A stretch of 64,000 nucleotides of DNA from Maricaulis sp034659015. Its GTDB lineage: Bacteria; Pseudomonadota; Alphaproteobacteria; Caulobacterales; Maricaulaceae. A program made the position numbers and the translations under genes. This document shows, one piece after another, positions 1 to 8,338 of the stretch. Position 1 is the first letter of the stretch; every line of letters begins with the position of its first letter. The notes under the pieces are model-generated. The model was not told where the DNA came from. It did no database searches and was given only the letters and a program-made list of their open reading frames with translations. Where the stretch lies: positions 1 through 64,000 of the forward strand of contig JAYEGL010000013.1 of the NCBI GenBank assembly GCA_034659015.1, given 5' to 3'.

Positions 1-126
1 ACTCGGTCAACTCGGTCAACTCGGTCAACTCGGTCAACTCGGTCAACTCGGTCAACTCGGTCAACTCGGTCAACTCGGTCAACTCGGTCAACTCGGTCAA
101 CTCGGTCAACTCGGTCAACTCGGTCA
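1..126. repeat. Perfect 9-bp tandem repeat, 14 copies
   Basis: The unit ACTCGGTCA repeats 14 times without a mismatch and the window starts inside it, so the array may continue to the left. The unit length is a multiple of three, so all plus-strand frames stay open through it, but no recognisable protein continues past it. It is more likely a non-coding minisatellite or a contig-edge repeat than coding sequence. Confidence 0.95.
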
Positions 127-142
127 AGCGAGCAGCGCGCTT

Positions 143-178
143 CGCTCCCGGAGGTCAAGCCCCGGGAGCGAATTTTCT
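143..178 (+). terminator. Rho-independent terminator-like hairpin
   Basis: A 9-bp perfect stem (CGCTCCCGG at 143-151 pairing with 162-170) with a 10-nt loop is followed by AATTTTCT. The T tract lies on the plus strand, so it would stop transcription entering from the left. The stem could also protect the 3' end of the minus-strand peptidase transcript that ends at 195. Confidence 0.5.
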
Positions 179-194
179 CATTTAAATCTAAAGG

Positions 195-2855
195 TTAGCG
201 GAAGGCGCGCGAGCGCGACGGACCGAGTATCACCGCATTGAGCAGAAGGAGATCCAGCCCGTCCAGATAGGCCCGCGTCGTCGGCGACTGGGTGAAGGCG
301 ACCACGTGGCCATCGCCATAGCGACGCGACAGCACGAACGGCTTGTAGGCCAACTGTTCGGCATACTCTTCCCAGAGATAACCGCCCGCCAGCAGATCCT
401 CGCCGCCGGCAAAACGCATGGCCGTGTCGGCATCGTCCATCTCCACCGGGGCGTAGATGTCGGAACCTGTCACCAGGGCCGCGGCTCCGTCATCATACCC
501 CGCCGACATCCATGCATCGGGATTGGCCTCGACATACACCAGCGCACCGGGCGAGGAATCCGGCATGGCACCCGATGCGGTCTCGCTGGCCTGGAGCTCT
601 TCGCGATTGGCCAGAACCGTGCCGTCGACAACCTCGCCGGTGACCGACGCCTCGCGCGGCGAGTCGACCGCCCGTTCGCGCTGGGCCGGCATCATCGCCA
701 CCTCGCTGTCGGCGAGCCAGCGCGTGGCATCGCCGAGCCCGACGACCACCCCGCCCCCGCGGGCAAAGCCCTGAACCGCCGTGCGCCCCGGCGCCCCCAG
801 CTCGTCGCCCAGCTGGCCCCAGCGCTGTTCCGGCAGGATCAGCACGTCATAGTTCGACAGCTCGGCCCGGCCGGCCGCACCCGTGCGGATCACCGCGACG
901 GGGATGCCGTAGCGCCGTTCCAGCACGTAGCGCGTCGCGCCGGCCGAGGTCGGGTCCACGCCGTCATCCCAGAGCATCGCAACGCGCGGTTCGCGCAGCG
1001 GATGGAAGTTGTCCGAGCCGGGATTCGGGCCCTCATCGACCCAGCTGCTCGACATACCGTCGAAACGCGCGCCGATCTCGGCGGCCAGGCGGGTGATCAG
1101 ATTGTCCAGGTCTTCCGGTGCGGAATGGCGCGGCACGACGACGCTGCCGCGCGGATAGACGACATCGCCGATGCGGAAGCTCTGATTGGTGGTGCGCATG
1201 GGCACGCCTTCCCGCGCCAGGGCGGCAACCAGGCCGGCCTGACCCGCATCGCTCCAGGCAATCGCATATCCCCAGTCCGCGGCTCCGCCGCCGGCAATCC
1301 GCGCGATCGGCATTTCCGCATTGACCGGCGAGCCGTCGACCGCCGGCGCCCGGCGGCATTCCACCGTATCGACATTGCCCATCAGCGGCAGCGACCAGGC
1401 CGTCACATCATAGAGCTCATGACCGAGCCCCTGGCTGCGCCGGCGCTCCTGCTCCGCCATGAAATCAGACGGCAGGTCGGTCGTCGCCTCCAGCAGCGTG
1501 CGCGCCAGCCGGCCCGCGGGCTGGTCGAACCGCACCAGGAAGGCGCCGTCCTCGAAACTGGCGCCACAGGCCGACGCGCCCGGCGCCAGGCGTGTCACGG
1601 CGATATCCTGGGCCGCCAGATTGCGCGCCATGCGTTCCGCGCCCCAGCGGTTGGACGCGATATCCAGCACAACGGCCTGCGGTCCGTCGATGGTGGTCGA
1701 GGCGCTGTCACGGAAAGCCACGAAATCGCGCAGGAAGCGCTCGCGATTCTCCGCCACGGCCTGGGCCGTCGACAGGCTCGCCACGAAATGGCGCTCGACC
1801 CCGTCGCCATAAGTCAGCAATGAGCCGTCGCGCCGGCGCCATTCCAGCCCGCGCGCAGAAGCCTGTTCATAGGTCATGGCGACGGCACCCTGCAGGGTCG
1901 GCCACATATCGCCATAACCCGGATAGAAGGCGTCGAAGACCTCGCGCGTGTAGTAGTCGTATCCCAGCCGGTCGAACCAGCCGCCGTGATTGCGGCCGAT
2001 CAGTTCCTGGGCGGCGCGCTGGCTTTCAACGATATTCGGATTGAAGGGTTCCGCCGACGGTGCGAAGAAATAGCTGCTGTCTCCGCCCATCTCATGCGCA
2101 TCGACCACCACGACGGGGCGCCAGTCGAGAATGGCGCGGACCCGGCCGCGGGTTTCCGGCTGGGTGCGGGCGAACCAGTCCCGGTTCATGTCGAACAGGT
2201 AGTGGTTGAAACGCCCGCCGGGCCAGGGCTGGTCATGCTCGGCGGTGAAGCGGTCGTCGCTCGGCTCCAGCCCGCGCGCTGCCGTGAAGGATTGTATGAA
2301 GCGGTTGCGGCCGTCGGGGTTCTGGGTCGGATCGATCACCACGATCGTGTTTTCCAGGATCGTCTCCACGACGGGATCGTCCTCGGCAGCGACGAGGTGA
2401 TAGGCCGTGCGCAGTCCGGCGTCGGTGGAGGAAATCTCGTCGCCATGTACCCCGTAGGACAACCAGACGACCGCCGGCAGATCGGCAATGAGGCGGTCAC
2501 GGGCCTCTGCATCCAGGCCGGACGGATCGGCCAGTTGCTGCAGGCCTGCCTGGATATCGTCCAGCCGGTCCATCGTTTCCGGCTGAGCGATCATCGCGTA
2601 AACCAGCGGCCGGCCTTCCCAGCTGCGGGCGTATTCCACGACGCGCATGCGCTCCGGAGCGGCCCCGGCGAGCGTGTAGAGATAGTCGACGGCCGCTTCG
2701 GGCGGCGTGATCTCGTCGCCGAAGGCATAGCCCAGTTCGGACACCGCGCTCGGCACGGCCTCGTCATACCGCGTTTCCAGCGGCGAGGGCTGGGCCATCG
2801 CCACGGCAGCCCCTGCCAGGGCCGCCACTACCGCACACGCAAACTCACGCATCAT
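195..2855 (-). CDS. Secreted M14-family zinc carboxypeptidase-like protein
   Basis: Probable exported zinc metallopeptidase of the M14 carboxypeptidase superfamily, 886 aa. The start at 2855 (ATG ATG) puts a signal peptide at the N-terminus (MMREF, hydrophobic run, cleavage near AMA-Q) and has a purine-rich GGGGA just upstream; a longer start at 2885 would spoil the signal peptide. The zinc motif HGDE gives H137 and E140 as first ligands. A following NPDGRNRF resembles the M14 substrate-binding Asn-Arg segment, and DAHEMGG probably supplies the third histidine ligand. The long C-terminal part has no clear enzymatic motif and may be a glutamine-amidotransferase-like or beta-rich accessory region. 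The peptide substrate is unknown. Confidence 0.85.
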   Translation of the reverse strand: MMREFACAVVAALAGAAVAMAQPSPLETRYDEAVPSAVSELGYAFGDEITPPEAAVDYLYTLAGAAPERMRVVEYARSWEGRPLVYAMIAQPETMDRLDDIQAGLQQLADPSGLDAEARDRLIADLPAVVWLSYGVHGDEISSTDAGLRTAYHLVAAEDDPVVETILENTIVVIDPTQNPDGRNRFIQSFTAARGLEPSDDRFTAEHDQPWPGGRFNHYLFDMNRDWFARTQPETRGRVRAILDWRPVVVVDAHEMGGDSSYFFAPSAEPFNPNIVESQRAAQELIGRNHGGWFDRLGYDYYTREVFDAFYPGYGDMWPTLQGAVAMTYEQASARGLEWRRRDGSLLTYGDGVERHFVASLSTAQAVAENRERFLRDFVAFRDSASTTIDGPQAVVLDIASNRWGAERMARNLAAQDIAVTRLAPGASACGASFEDGAFLVRFDQPAGRLARTLLEATTDLPSDFMAEQERRRSQGLGHELYDVTAWSLPLMGNVDTVECRRAPAVDGSPVNAEMPIARIAGGGAADWGYAIAWSDAGQAGLVAALAREGVPMRTTNQSFRIGDVVYPRGSVVVPRHSAPEDLDNLITRLAAEIGARFDGMSSSWVDEGPNPGSDNFHPLREPRVAMLWDDGVDPTSAGATRYVLERRYGIPVAVIRTGAAGRAELSNYDVLILPEQRWGQLGDELGAPGRTAVQGFARGGGVVVGLGDATRWLADSEVAMMPAQRERAVDSPREASVTGEVVDGTVLANREELQASETASGAMPDSSPGALVYVEANPDAWMSAGYDDGAAALVTGSDIYAPVEMDDADTAMRFAGGEDLLAGGYLWEEYAEQLAYKPFVLSRRYGDGHVVAFTQSPTTRAYLDGLDLLLLNAVILGPSRSRAFR

Positions 2856-2916
2856 CGTATCCCCGCTTGTCCTTTGCCGATGCAATTAATCAGGTTTTCC
2901 CGGCGGCGCAAAAGCA

Positions 2917-4956
2917 TCATGGCGTCGCAGGGCGCGCGGTGACGATGGGGAAGTCCGGATCGGGCTGTTCCAGCAAGGCAAAGAAACCGAACAGGGCCCG
3001 CCGGTCGCCACTGACGGCGAAGTCCTCCGATGCGACCATGTCGAGCAGGCCTGCATCCTGCTGCAACAGGCGCATCCAGAAAGCACGGGTCAGCGTGACG
3101 GTGGCATCGGCCTGCGGCGCTTCCGCGCCGCGGCGATGGTGCATGACGCCATTGGACAGCTCGATCACATGGGTCTCGCCCACATCGGTGAAGACGAAAT
3201 TGAACACGCGGTCCGCCCGCGCCGCGCGCGGCCCGTCGATCCGCGTGGCCATCGCCGCGAAGAACATGTCGAGTGGAATGGCATCCAGAATGCCTTCGGC
3301 CGCCGCCACACCGTCGATCTCCGGCACGCCATGCCGCAGCTCGCGCGCGGCCGACAGATAGACATCCCGCCAGGGGCCCGACTCGGCACGATAGCCCAGC
3401 TGTTCATAGGTCCGTGCCAGAAGCGCCGCGGCCTGGCCGTGACCAGGCTCGGCATCGACAGCATGCTGGGCCAGCTCCGCCGCCCAGCGATAATCCCCGG
3501 CCTCGAACGCGTCTCGCGCCGCACCGACCGTCGCGTCCATTCCACCGATCGTCTCGACATAGCGCCGGGCGGCTTCGGCCCGCGGCAGCGGGTCGAGATG
3601 GGCCGGCACGCCGTCATACCAGCCGAAATAGCGCTGATAGACTGCCCGTGAATTGTGCCGGAGCGTGCCGTAATACCCGCGCACGGAGAATTGCTCCGCC
3701 AGACGGTCCGGCAGGGCGATGGTCCCGGCGATCTCGTCCGGCCCCAACCCTTGCGCCGCCAGACGCAGGGTCTGGTCGTGGATGTATTTGTAGATATCGC
3801 GCTGGGCGGTCAGGAATGTATCGATCTCACCGCGACCCCGGACCGGCCAGTGGTGACTGTTGAAGACCACATCGGCCCGGCCGCCGAACAGCATGCGTGC
3901 CTCGTCGATTGCCGCCGACCAGGCAAGCGCGTCACGCACCCGGGCACCGCGCAGCGTGTAGAGATTGTGCATGTTGCGCGAGACCAGCTCCGCCCCGCAC
4001 CAGGCATTGAAATCGGGGAAGAAAACCGTCAGCTCCGCCGGGGCCTCGGTGTCCGGCGCGTACTGGAACTCCATGCGCACGCCGTCGATCTCCAGCGTCT
4101 GGCCGGTATGGTCGACGATGATGTCCGGCCCGGCGATGGTATGACGACCCAGGGCCGGATGCTTGCCCAGGCCCGACCCGACATGACCGCGCGGCGTGCG
4201 GGGCAGGTGCGTGCCGTACATGTAACTCGCACGGCGAGACATCACGACGCCGGCCATCACATTCTCGCTGACCGCAGCGTCGAGAAAACCCGCGGGCGCG
4301 ATCACCGGCACCGGCCCGTCGCCCAGCGCACCCTCGATTGCCGCAACGCCGCCGAAATGGTCGATATGGCTGTGCGTGAAGATCACCGCGGAGACACGCC
4401 GTTCGCCCAGTTCGCGCTCGACCAGATCCAGAGCCGCCCGGGCGGTTTCCACCGAGGTCAGCGGATCGATGATGATCCGGCCGGTCTCGCCTTCGACGAT
4501 CGACATGTTGGCGAGGTCGTAGCCGCGAACCTGGTAGATGCCCGGCACGACCTCGTAGAGACCGTGCTGCGCATTCAGCCGCGCCTGACGCCACAGGCTG
4601 GGATTGACGCTGGACGGTGCGGCGGCGGCATCCAGGAAGGCATAATCCCCGGGCCGCCAGATCGGCGCCCCGGACGCATCGCGCACATCGAGCGCGGCGT
4701 CGCGGGCAATGAGACCGCGCTGCACCAGTTCGGTGTCCGTGTCATCGAGCGTGTCCAGGATCCCGGCCTGTTCGCGAAGAACCGCCCGGGTGCTGGCAGT
4801 CGCCGGATAGGCCCCGTCCGCATCGACATCGGCCGCATCGATATCGGCCGCACGATCGAGGCCGTCATCCGCCGGTCCGGGCGATGGCGAACAGGCTGCC
4901 AGGAATGCGAGCACGCCGAGCGCACCGCCAAGAACTCCGGCCGGTATTGGCGTCAT
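2917..4956 (-). CDS. Alkyl sulfatase-like metallo-beta-lactamase lipoprotein
   Basis: Predicted SdsA1/BDS1-type sec-alkylsulfatase, 679 aa, which in characterised relatives hydrolyses alkyl sulfate esters to alcohol and sulfate. An N-terminal lipobox (LAAC, Cys22) suggests a lipoprotein facing the periplasm. The metallo-beta-lactamase signature THSHIDH lies at residues 194-200. Further conserved stretches follow (for example NSHHWPVRGRG), then an alpha-helical dimerisation region (about 420-530) and a C-terminal SCP2-like domain (about 550-675) thought to bind the alkyl chain. This is the full domain order of the family. It is divergently transcribed from the Crp-type regulator at 5125, across a dyad-rich intergenic region, so control by that regulator is plausible. 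Confidence 0.85.
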   Translation of the reverse strand: MTPIPAGVLGGALGVLAFLAACSPSPGPADDGLDRAADIDAADVDADGAYPATASTRAVLREQAGILDTLDDTDTELVQRGLIARDAALDVRDASGAPIWRPGDYAFLDAAAAPSSVNPSLWRQARLNAQHGLYEVVPGIYQVRGYDLANMSIVEGETGRIIIDPLTSVETARAALDLVERELGERRVSAVIFTHSHIDHFGGVAAIEGALGDGPVPVIAPAGFLDAAVSENVMAGVVMSRRASYMYGTHLPRTPRGHVGSGLGKHPALGRHTIAGPDIIVDHTGQTLEIDGVRMEFQYAPDTEAPAELTVFFPDFNAWCGAELVSRNMHNLYTLRGARVRDALAWSAAIDEARMLFGGRADVVFNSHHWPVRGRGEIDTFLTAQRDIYKYIHDQTLRLAAQGLGPDEIAGTIALPDRLAEQFSVRGYYGTLRHNSRAVYQRYFGWYDGVPAHLDPLPRAEAARRYVETIGGMDATVGAARDAFEAGDYRWAAELAQHAVDAEPGHGQAAALLARTYEQLGYRAESGPWRDVYLSAARELRHGVPEIDGVAAAEGILDAIPLDMFFAAMATRIDGPRAARADRVFNFVFTDVGETHVIELSNGVMHHRRGAEAPQADATVTLTRAFWMRLLQQDAGLLDMVASEDFAVSGDRRALFGFFALLEQPDPDFPIVTARPATP

Positions 4957-4974
4957 GGTCGAACCTCCCCTTGC

Positions 4975-4985
4975 GAACAGTGTTC
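4975..4985. promoter_or_regulatory. Palindrome GAACAGTGTTC upstream of alkyl sulfatase
   Basis: Perfect 5-bp arms around a single central base, ending 19 bp upstream of the sulfatase start codon. This position suits a repressor or activator operator for the minus-strand gene. The cognate regulator is not known. Confidence 0.4.
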
Positions 4986-5022
4986 ACTTCAGGCTAGCCG
5001 CAGACGCCGGCTTTGGCGATGA

Positions 5023-5089
5023 ATCGTGGATACTCGTGCATTTCCACGATCTGCCGCCTTGGTTTTGATGATGAGTCCCGACTATCATC
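5023..5089. promoter_or_regulatory. Two dyads in the sulfatase/Crp intergenic region
   Basis: ATCGTGGA at 5023-5030 pairs with TCCACGAT at 5043-5050 (12-nt spacer). A second, near-perfect dyad spans 5067-5089 (GATGAT-G-AGTC, CC, GACT-ATCATC, one bulged base). Both lie between divergent genes and just upstream of the Crp-type regulator start. They could be operators, including for the regulator itself; neither is a clean TTGAT-N4-ATCAA FNR box. Confidence 0.4.
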
Positions 5090-5124
5090 CTTCCGGTACC
5101 GCCAATTGAATCGGAGTGGAGCGG

Positions 5125-5811
5125 ATGGAGCAGGACGAGGCTTGGCTTGTTGCCTTGGACTCGCTCGATATTCGCGAGCCCGAGGCGCGGCGCGCCCTGA
5201 TTGCCGCATCGGATGTCCAGAACATCGATACCGGGACCACGATCATCGCCCAGGAAGAGGATGAAGATCAGGTCTTCATCCTCCTGGAAGGTTCGGTCCG
5301 CGTGGTACTGCTTTCGGAAAGCGGCCAGGAGATCTGGCTGGACTGGTTCGGCCCCGGCGCCATTTTCGGCGAGCTGGCCGCCCTGACCGGCAAGCCGAGA
5401 ACCTCGGAGATCGTGGCCGAGACCGCCTGCCGGATTGCCGCTTTTGCCGGTCCGCAATTTTTCGATCTGCTGCGCGCCCACGGGAGTATCGGCCTGGCGC
5501 TGGCGCGCATCCTCGCAACGCGGATCCACCACACGACGCAGCGCATGTTCGAACTGTCGGCCCTGTCGGCGCCCGGTCGGATCTATGCCGAACTCCTGCG
5601 CATGTCCGAACCCTCGGCGAAGGAGGGCAACAGCCGGACGATCCAGGTGGCGCCGTCGATGACCGAGCTGGCGCGGCGCGTCAACACGACTCGCGAGACC
5701 ACGTCGCGCACGGTCAACGACCTCGAGCGGCGCGGCCTGCTGAGGCGCAGCAACCGCTCCTTCGAACTCGTCGACCCGGACCTATTGACTCGCATGCTCG
5801 GATCGAGCTGA
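5125..5811 (+). CDS. Crp/Fnr-family transcriptional regulator
   Basis: 228-aa regulator with an N-terminal cyclic-nucleotide-binding-type beta-barrel (about residues 15-125, including GSVRVVLLSESGQEIWLDWFG and FGELAALTG) and a C-terminal winged helix with the recognition segment TRETTSRTVNDLERRGLL. ATG at 5125 is preferred over GTG at 5116 because GGAG at 5113-5116 sits 8 bp upstream. No N-terminal cysteine cluster is seen, so it is not an oxygen-sensing Fnr. Its FGELAAL resembles the cNMP-binding cassette, but a typical arginine-serine phosphate-binding pair is not evident, so ligand binding is uncertain. The 3' end overlaps the convergent cyclase-like gene by 30 bp. Confidence 0.9.
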   Translation: MEQDEAWLVALDSLDIREPEARRALIAASDVQNIDTGTTIIAQEEDEDQVFILLEGSVRVVLLSESGQEIWLDWFGPGAIFGELAALTGKPRTSEIVAETACRIAAFAGPQFFDLLRAHGSIGLALARILATRIHHTTQRMFELSALSAPGRIYAELLRMSEPSAKEGNSRTIQVAPSMTELARRVNTTRETTSRTVNDLERRGLLRRSNRSFELVDPDLLTRMLGSS

Positions 5812-7623
5812 TCCGCGCACGCCACCGGACGCCGGCGACCCGGGTGCCACGGCGCGCAGGGCATAGAGCGGCATATCGGGCATGAGCGGATCGATCACGG
5901 TCCGCCCGACATATTCGCACCGGAAATCGAAGGGTTTCGACATCGACAGCAGGGCCGCGAACGCCTCGCTGACAAAAATCGAGCCGGGCACGGTGACGGT
6001 CTCGATCCGCGCGGCGATGGCGACCTGGCCGCCAAAGGGAGCCGTGCGTTTCTGCACCGGATCCGCGCCCTCGTGGACCGGACCGCAATGCCCGCCGATC
6101 CGGAGCCCCAGCGTGGGCGGCAGACCGAGCGCTTCCAGATCGATGGCCGCAAACTCGCGCTGCAGCCGCACGGCGGCCCGGGCCGCTTCGGCAACGCCTC
6201 CGAAGACCAGAAAGAGGCCATCGCCCCAGCTGTCGGCATAGACCGGACTGTCCGGCATGGTCTCGCAGATACCGGCGAGCCGTCCGAGAACGTCACGCAC
6301 GAAGGCCGGAATGCGATCGTCCGGCACGGTGGTCGAGCCGCGTATATCCAGGAAGAGCATGGCCCGGATCGCAGGGGCGAAGCCGGGTTCCCCGTCCGAC
6401 ACCGCGACCGTGGGCAGGGGCGATACGGGCACGCGCCGCTCGAAAGGCAGGACACATTGCGACAGTCCGGCCCGCCGCCAGACCGCCGCATCCCGTGCGG
6501 TACCCGCACTCGCGCTGCTTTCATCGCCGTCGAAGACGAGGAGCTGGACCGGACTGGTCGCCAGCACCGACGCCCGCATGCGCGCCATGCCCATGGCGAT
6601 CGCGCTGGCGTGGTTCAGACTCAACTCGGACATGATGCGCCGGTCTGTCGTCACCTCGACGATATCCGTCGCCTGTTCCAGACAGGCCTCGCAGCGGCGG
6701 ACCCATCCCGAGCCATAGGGCCGCACCGAGGCCTCGACAAACACCGGCACCGGCACGGGCAGCACCACGGTCAACGGACATCCCGCGGCCAGTGCCGCTT
6801 CCGCGATCACGATGTCGGACCCGGCGGCCAGTGCGCCATGCACCGGCCCCAGATTTTCCCGCTCGATCACCGCCGCGATCTCCGCCTTGAGCGCCGCCTC
6901 GCTGTCGGCAGCGACACCGCCCGCCTCGCTGCCGGAACGGAAGATGTGACCGGCATAGTGGGCAGGACGCGGCGGCTCCAGCGCATCCAGCCACGCATCG
7001 GGCAGGTCCAGCGCAGCCACGATAAGGCGCAATTGCCGCAGTGTCGTGGCGCGAGCACTGTAGTTTTCGCGATCGCAGGCGATCGCTGAGCGCAGGGCCA
7101 TGTTCGCCGCGCCGGGCTGCTCCAGCAGGAGATAGGCCTCGGCTTCGGAAGCCTTGCGGTAGTAGGCCGCCTCCGGATCGAGCGGCAGCCCCTCGCGGCA
7201 GCTTTCCAGCACCCGGCGCGCAAGCTCGCGCGAACGGGCCCGCTCACCGGCCAGAAGCGCCATCGTGGCCGCATTGATGCCCGGATAGTGCCCGCCGGTC
7301 TGGTCAAACACATCGGCATAGCGCTCGGCCGACGACCGTGCCCGCGCCGAAAACTCCTCGACGCTCGATTCGAAGGCGATCGCCTTGAGAAGACGGGCCC
7401 CCAGCGCGAGACAGTCCTCATTGTGGCGGGCCTCGGCCAGACGGAAGCGGGAAAAGTCGCGCTCGGCCCGTTCCAGGGCACCCGACCGGATCAGGCAGAG
7501 CACCGCCCGGTGGCGGAGCCAGAGGTCGTCGGGCTGGCGGCGCAGAGCGTCCAGACACAGGTCATACGCCCGGGCCAGGTCGCCCTGCTTGAACCGCTCC
7601 GCAATATCCTCCCGATACGCCAT
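5782..7623 (-). CDS. TPR/Rossmann-like protein with C-terminal class III nucleotide cyclase-like domain
   Basis: 613 aa, no signal peptide or membrane segment. Residues 1-220 look like TPR helices. Residues about 225-395 look Rossmann-like, with AAGSDIVIAEAALAAG and VVLP at the spacing seen in SLOG-type nucleotide-binding domains. Residues about 420-592 resemble a class III cyclase: both metal aspartates are present (D426 in FLDIRGS, D468 in WGDG) and R539 (AAR) is kept. The base-recognition Lys and Asp are replaced (D464, A528), and the transition-state Asn is Ala535, so it may use another substrate or be inactive. ATG at 7623 has AGGGAC upstream; an ORF start at 7650 lacks this. Last gene of the TIR operon, 39 bp after its neighbour. 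Confidence 0.75.
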   Translation of the reverse strand: MAYREDIAERFKQGDLARAYDLCLDALRRQPDDLWLRHRAVLCLIRSGALERAERDFSRFRLAEARHNEDCLALGARLLKAIAFESSVEEFSARARSSAERYADVFDQTGGHYPGINAATMALLAGERARSRELARRVLESCREGLPLDPEAAYYRKASEAEAYLLLEQPGAANMALRSAIACDRENYSARATTLRQLRLIVAALDLPDAWLDALEPPRPAHYAGHIFRSGSEAGGVAADSEAALKAEIAAVIERENLGPVHGALAAGSDIVIAEAALAAGCPLTVVLPVPVPVFVEASVRPYGSGWVRRCEACLEQATDIVEVTTDRRIMSELSLNHASAIAMGMARMRASVLATSPVQLLVFDGDESSASAGTARDAAVWRRAGLSQCVLPFERRVPVSPLPTVAVSDGEPGFAPAIRAMLFLDIRGSTTVPDDRIPAFVRDVLGRLAGICETMPDSPVYADSWGDGLFLVFGGVAEAARAAVRLQREFAAIDLEALGLPPTLGLRIGGHCGPVHEGADPVQKRTAPFGGQVAIAARIETVTVPGSIFVSEAFAALLSMSKPFDFRCEYVGRTVIDPLMPDMPLYALRAVAPGSPASGGVRGSARSEHASQ

Positions 7624-7662
7624 GGGCCCGTCCCTGTTCGGCCCGACCACGCCACAGAGACA

Positions 7663-8271
7663 TTATCGGGGCGGAATGACCTTGATCTTGGGATCGATGA
7701 TAACCCGTGTCGACTGGTTGCCCGCATCCTGGGAGGCCTGGATGAACAGCGCGAATTCATAGTCGCCCGCCTGCTGGCAGGTTGCACCCAGCTCGAAACT
7801 GAAGGGTTCGCAGGAAGCCCCGTTCAGCGTCAGCCAGGACAGGCCGCAGAACTCGCCGGAGGGCGTCGCCGACTTGAACTTGATCCGGGCCGGCTCGAAT
7901 CCCCAGCCGGGAATGTGGACGTGAAAGATCATCCGCGCCGGTGCGTCGACGGTCTCGTCGAACGGATTGTCCCCGATGGCCGACATGGCCGTCCATTGTC
8001 CCGCCAGGGCCGACAGGACCGCCGTCCGCAGGGTCGTGGTGTCCGCCAGGGGGTATTGCGACACGGTATCGGCGAAAGTCACGAAGATCGCCGAGATATC
8101 GGCATCGTCGAAGGGTGTCATGCCGGCATCGCTGCCCTGGACGACCAGGAAGCCATCCGTCGCCCGGGCGATCAGGCTGAGTTGCGTCAGCGACGGTGTC
8201 GAACCGCAGGCCGCGGTGAGATCCGACTGCATTTGAGTGCCGTCGAACCAGGTATCGTCGATAATGCTCAT
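7663..8271 (-). CDS. Unrecognised 202-aa protein of the TIR operon
   Basis: I do not recognise this family. The start at 8271 (MSIIDDTW) follows AAGGGGAA at good spacing; the open frame to 8403 would overlap the TIR gene. There is no signal peptide or membrane helix. The N-terminal half looks alpha/beta (FLVVQGSDAGM, ISAIFVTFAD). The C-terminal half is rich in predicted beta strands with aromatic and charged alternation (ARMIFHVHIPGWGF, YEFALFIQAS) and ends in IDPKIKVIPPR, as in an immunoglobulin-like sandwich. It lies between the TIR and cyclase-like genes with gaps of 67 and 39 bp, so it is probably co-expressed and may be their partner. Confidence 0.75.
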   Translation of the reverse strand: MSIIDDTWFDGTQMQSDLTAACGSTPSLTQLSLIARATDGFLVVQGSDAGMTPFDDADISAIFVTFADTVSQYPLADTTTLRTAVLSALAGQWTAMSAIGDNPFDETVDAPARMIFHVHIPGWGFEPARIKFKSATPSGEFCGLSWLTLNGASCEPFSFELGATCQQAGDYEFALFIQASQDAGNQSTRVIIDPKIKVIPPR

Positions 8272-8338
8272 GGGCGTTCCCCTTCGCTCGCCGTGACAAT
8301 CCAGTGGTTGCGCGCGCCCCTCGATGCGAGGGCAATGG

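Noticed and set aside
1..126. CRISPR array
   Set aside because: The repeat is a gapless 9-bp tandem with no spacers, and no cas genes are present.
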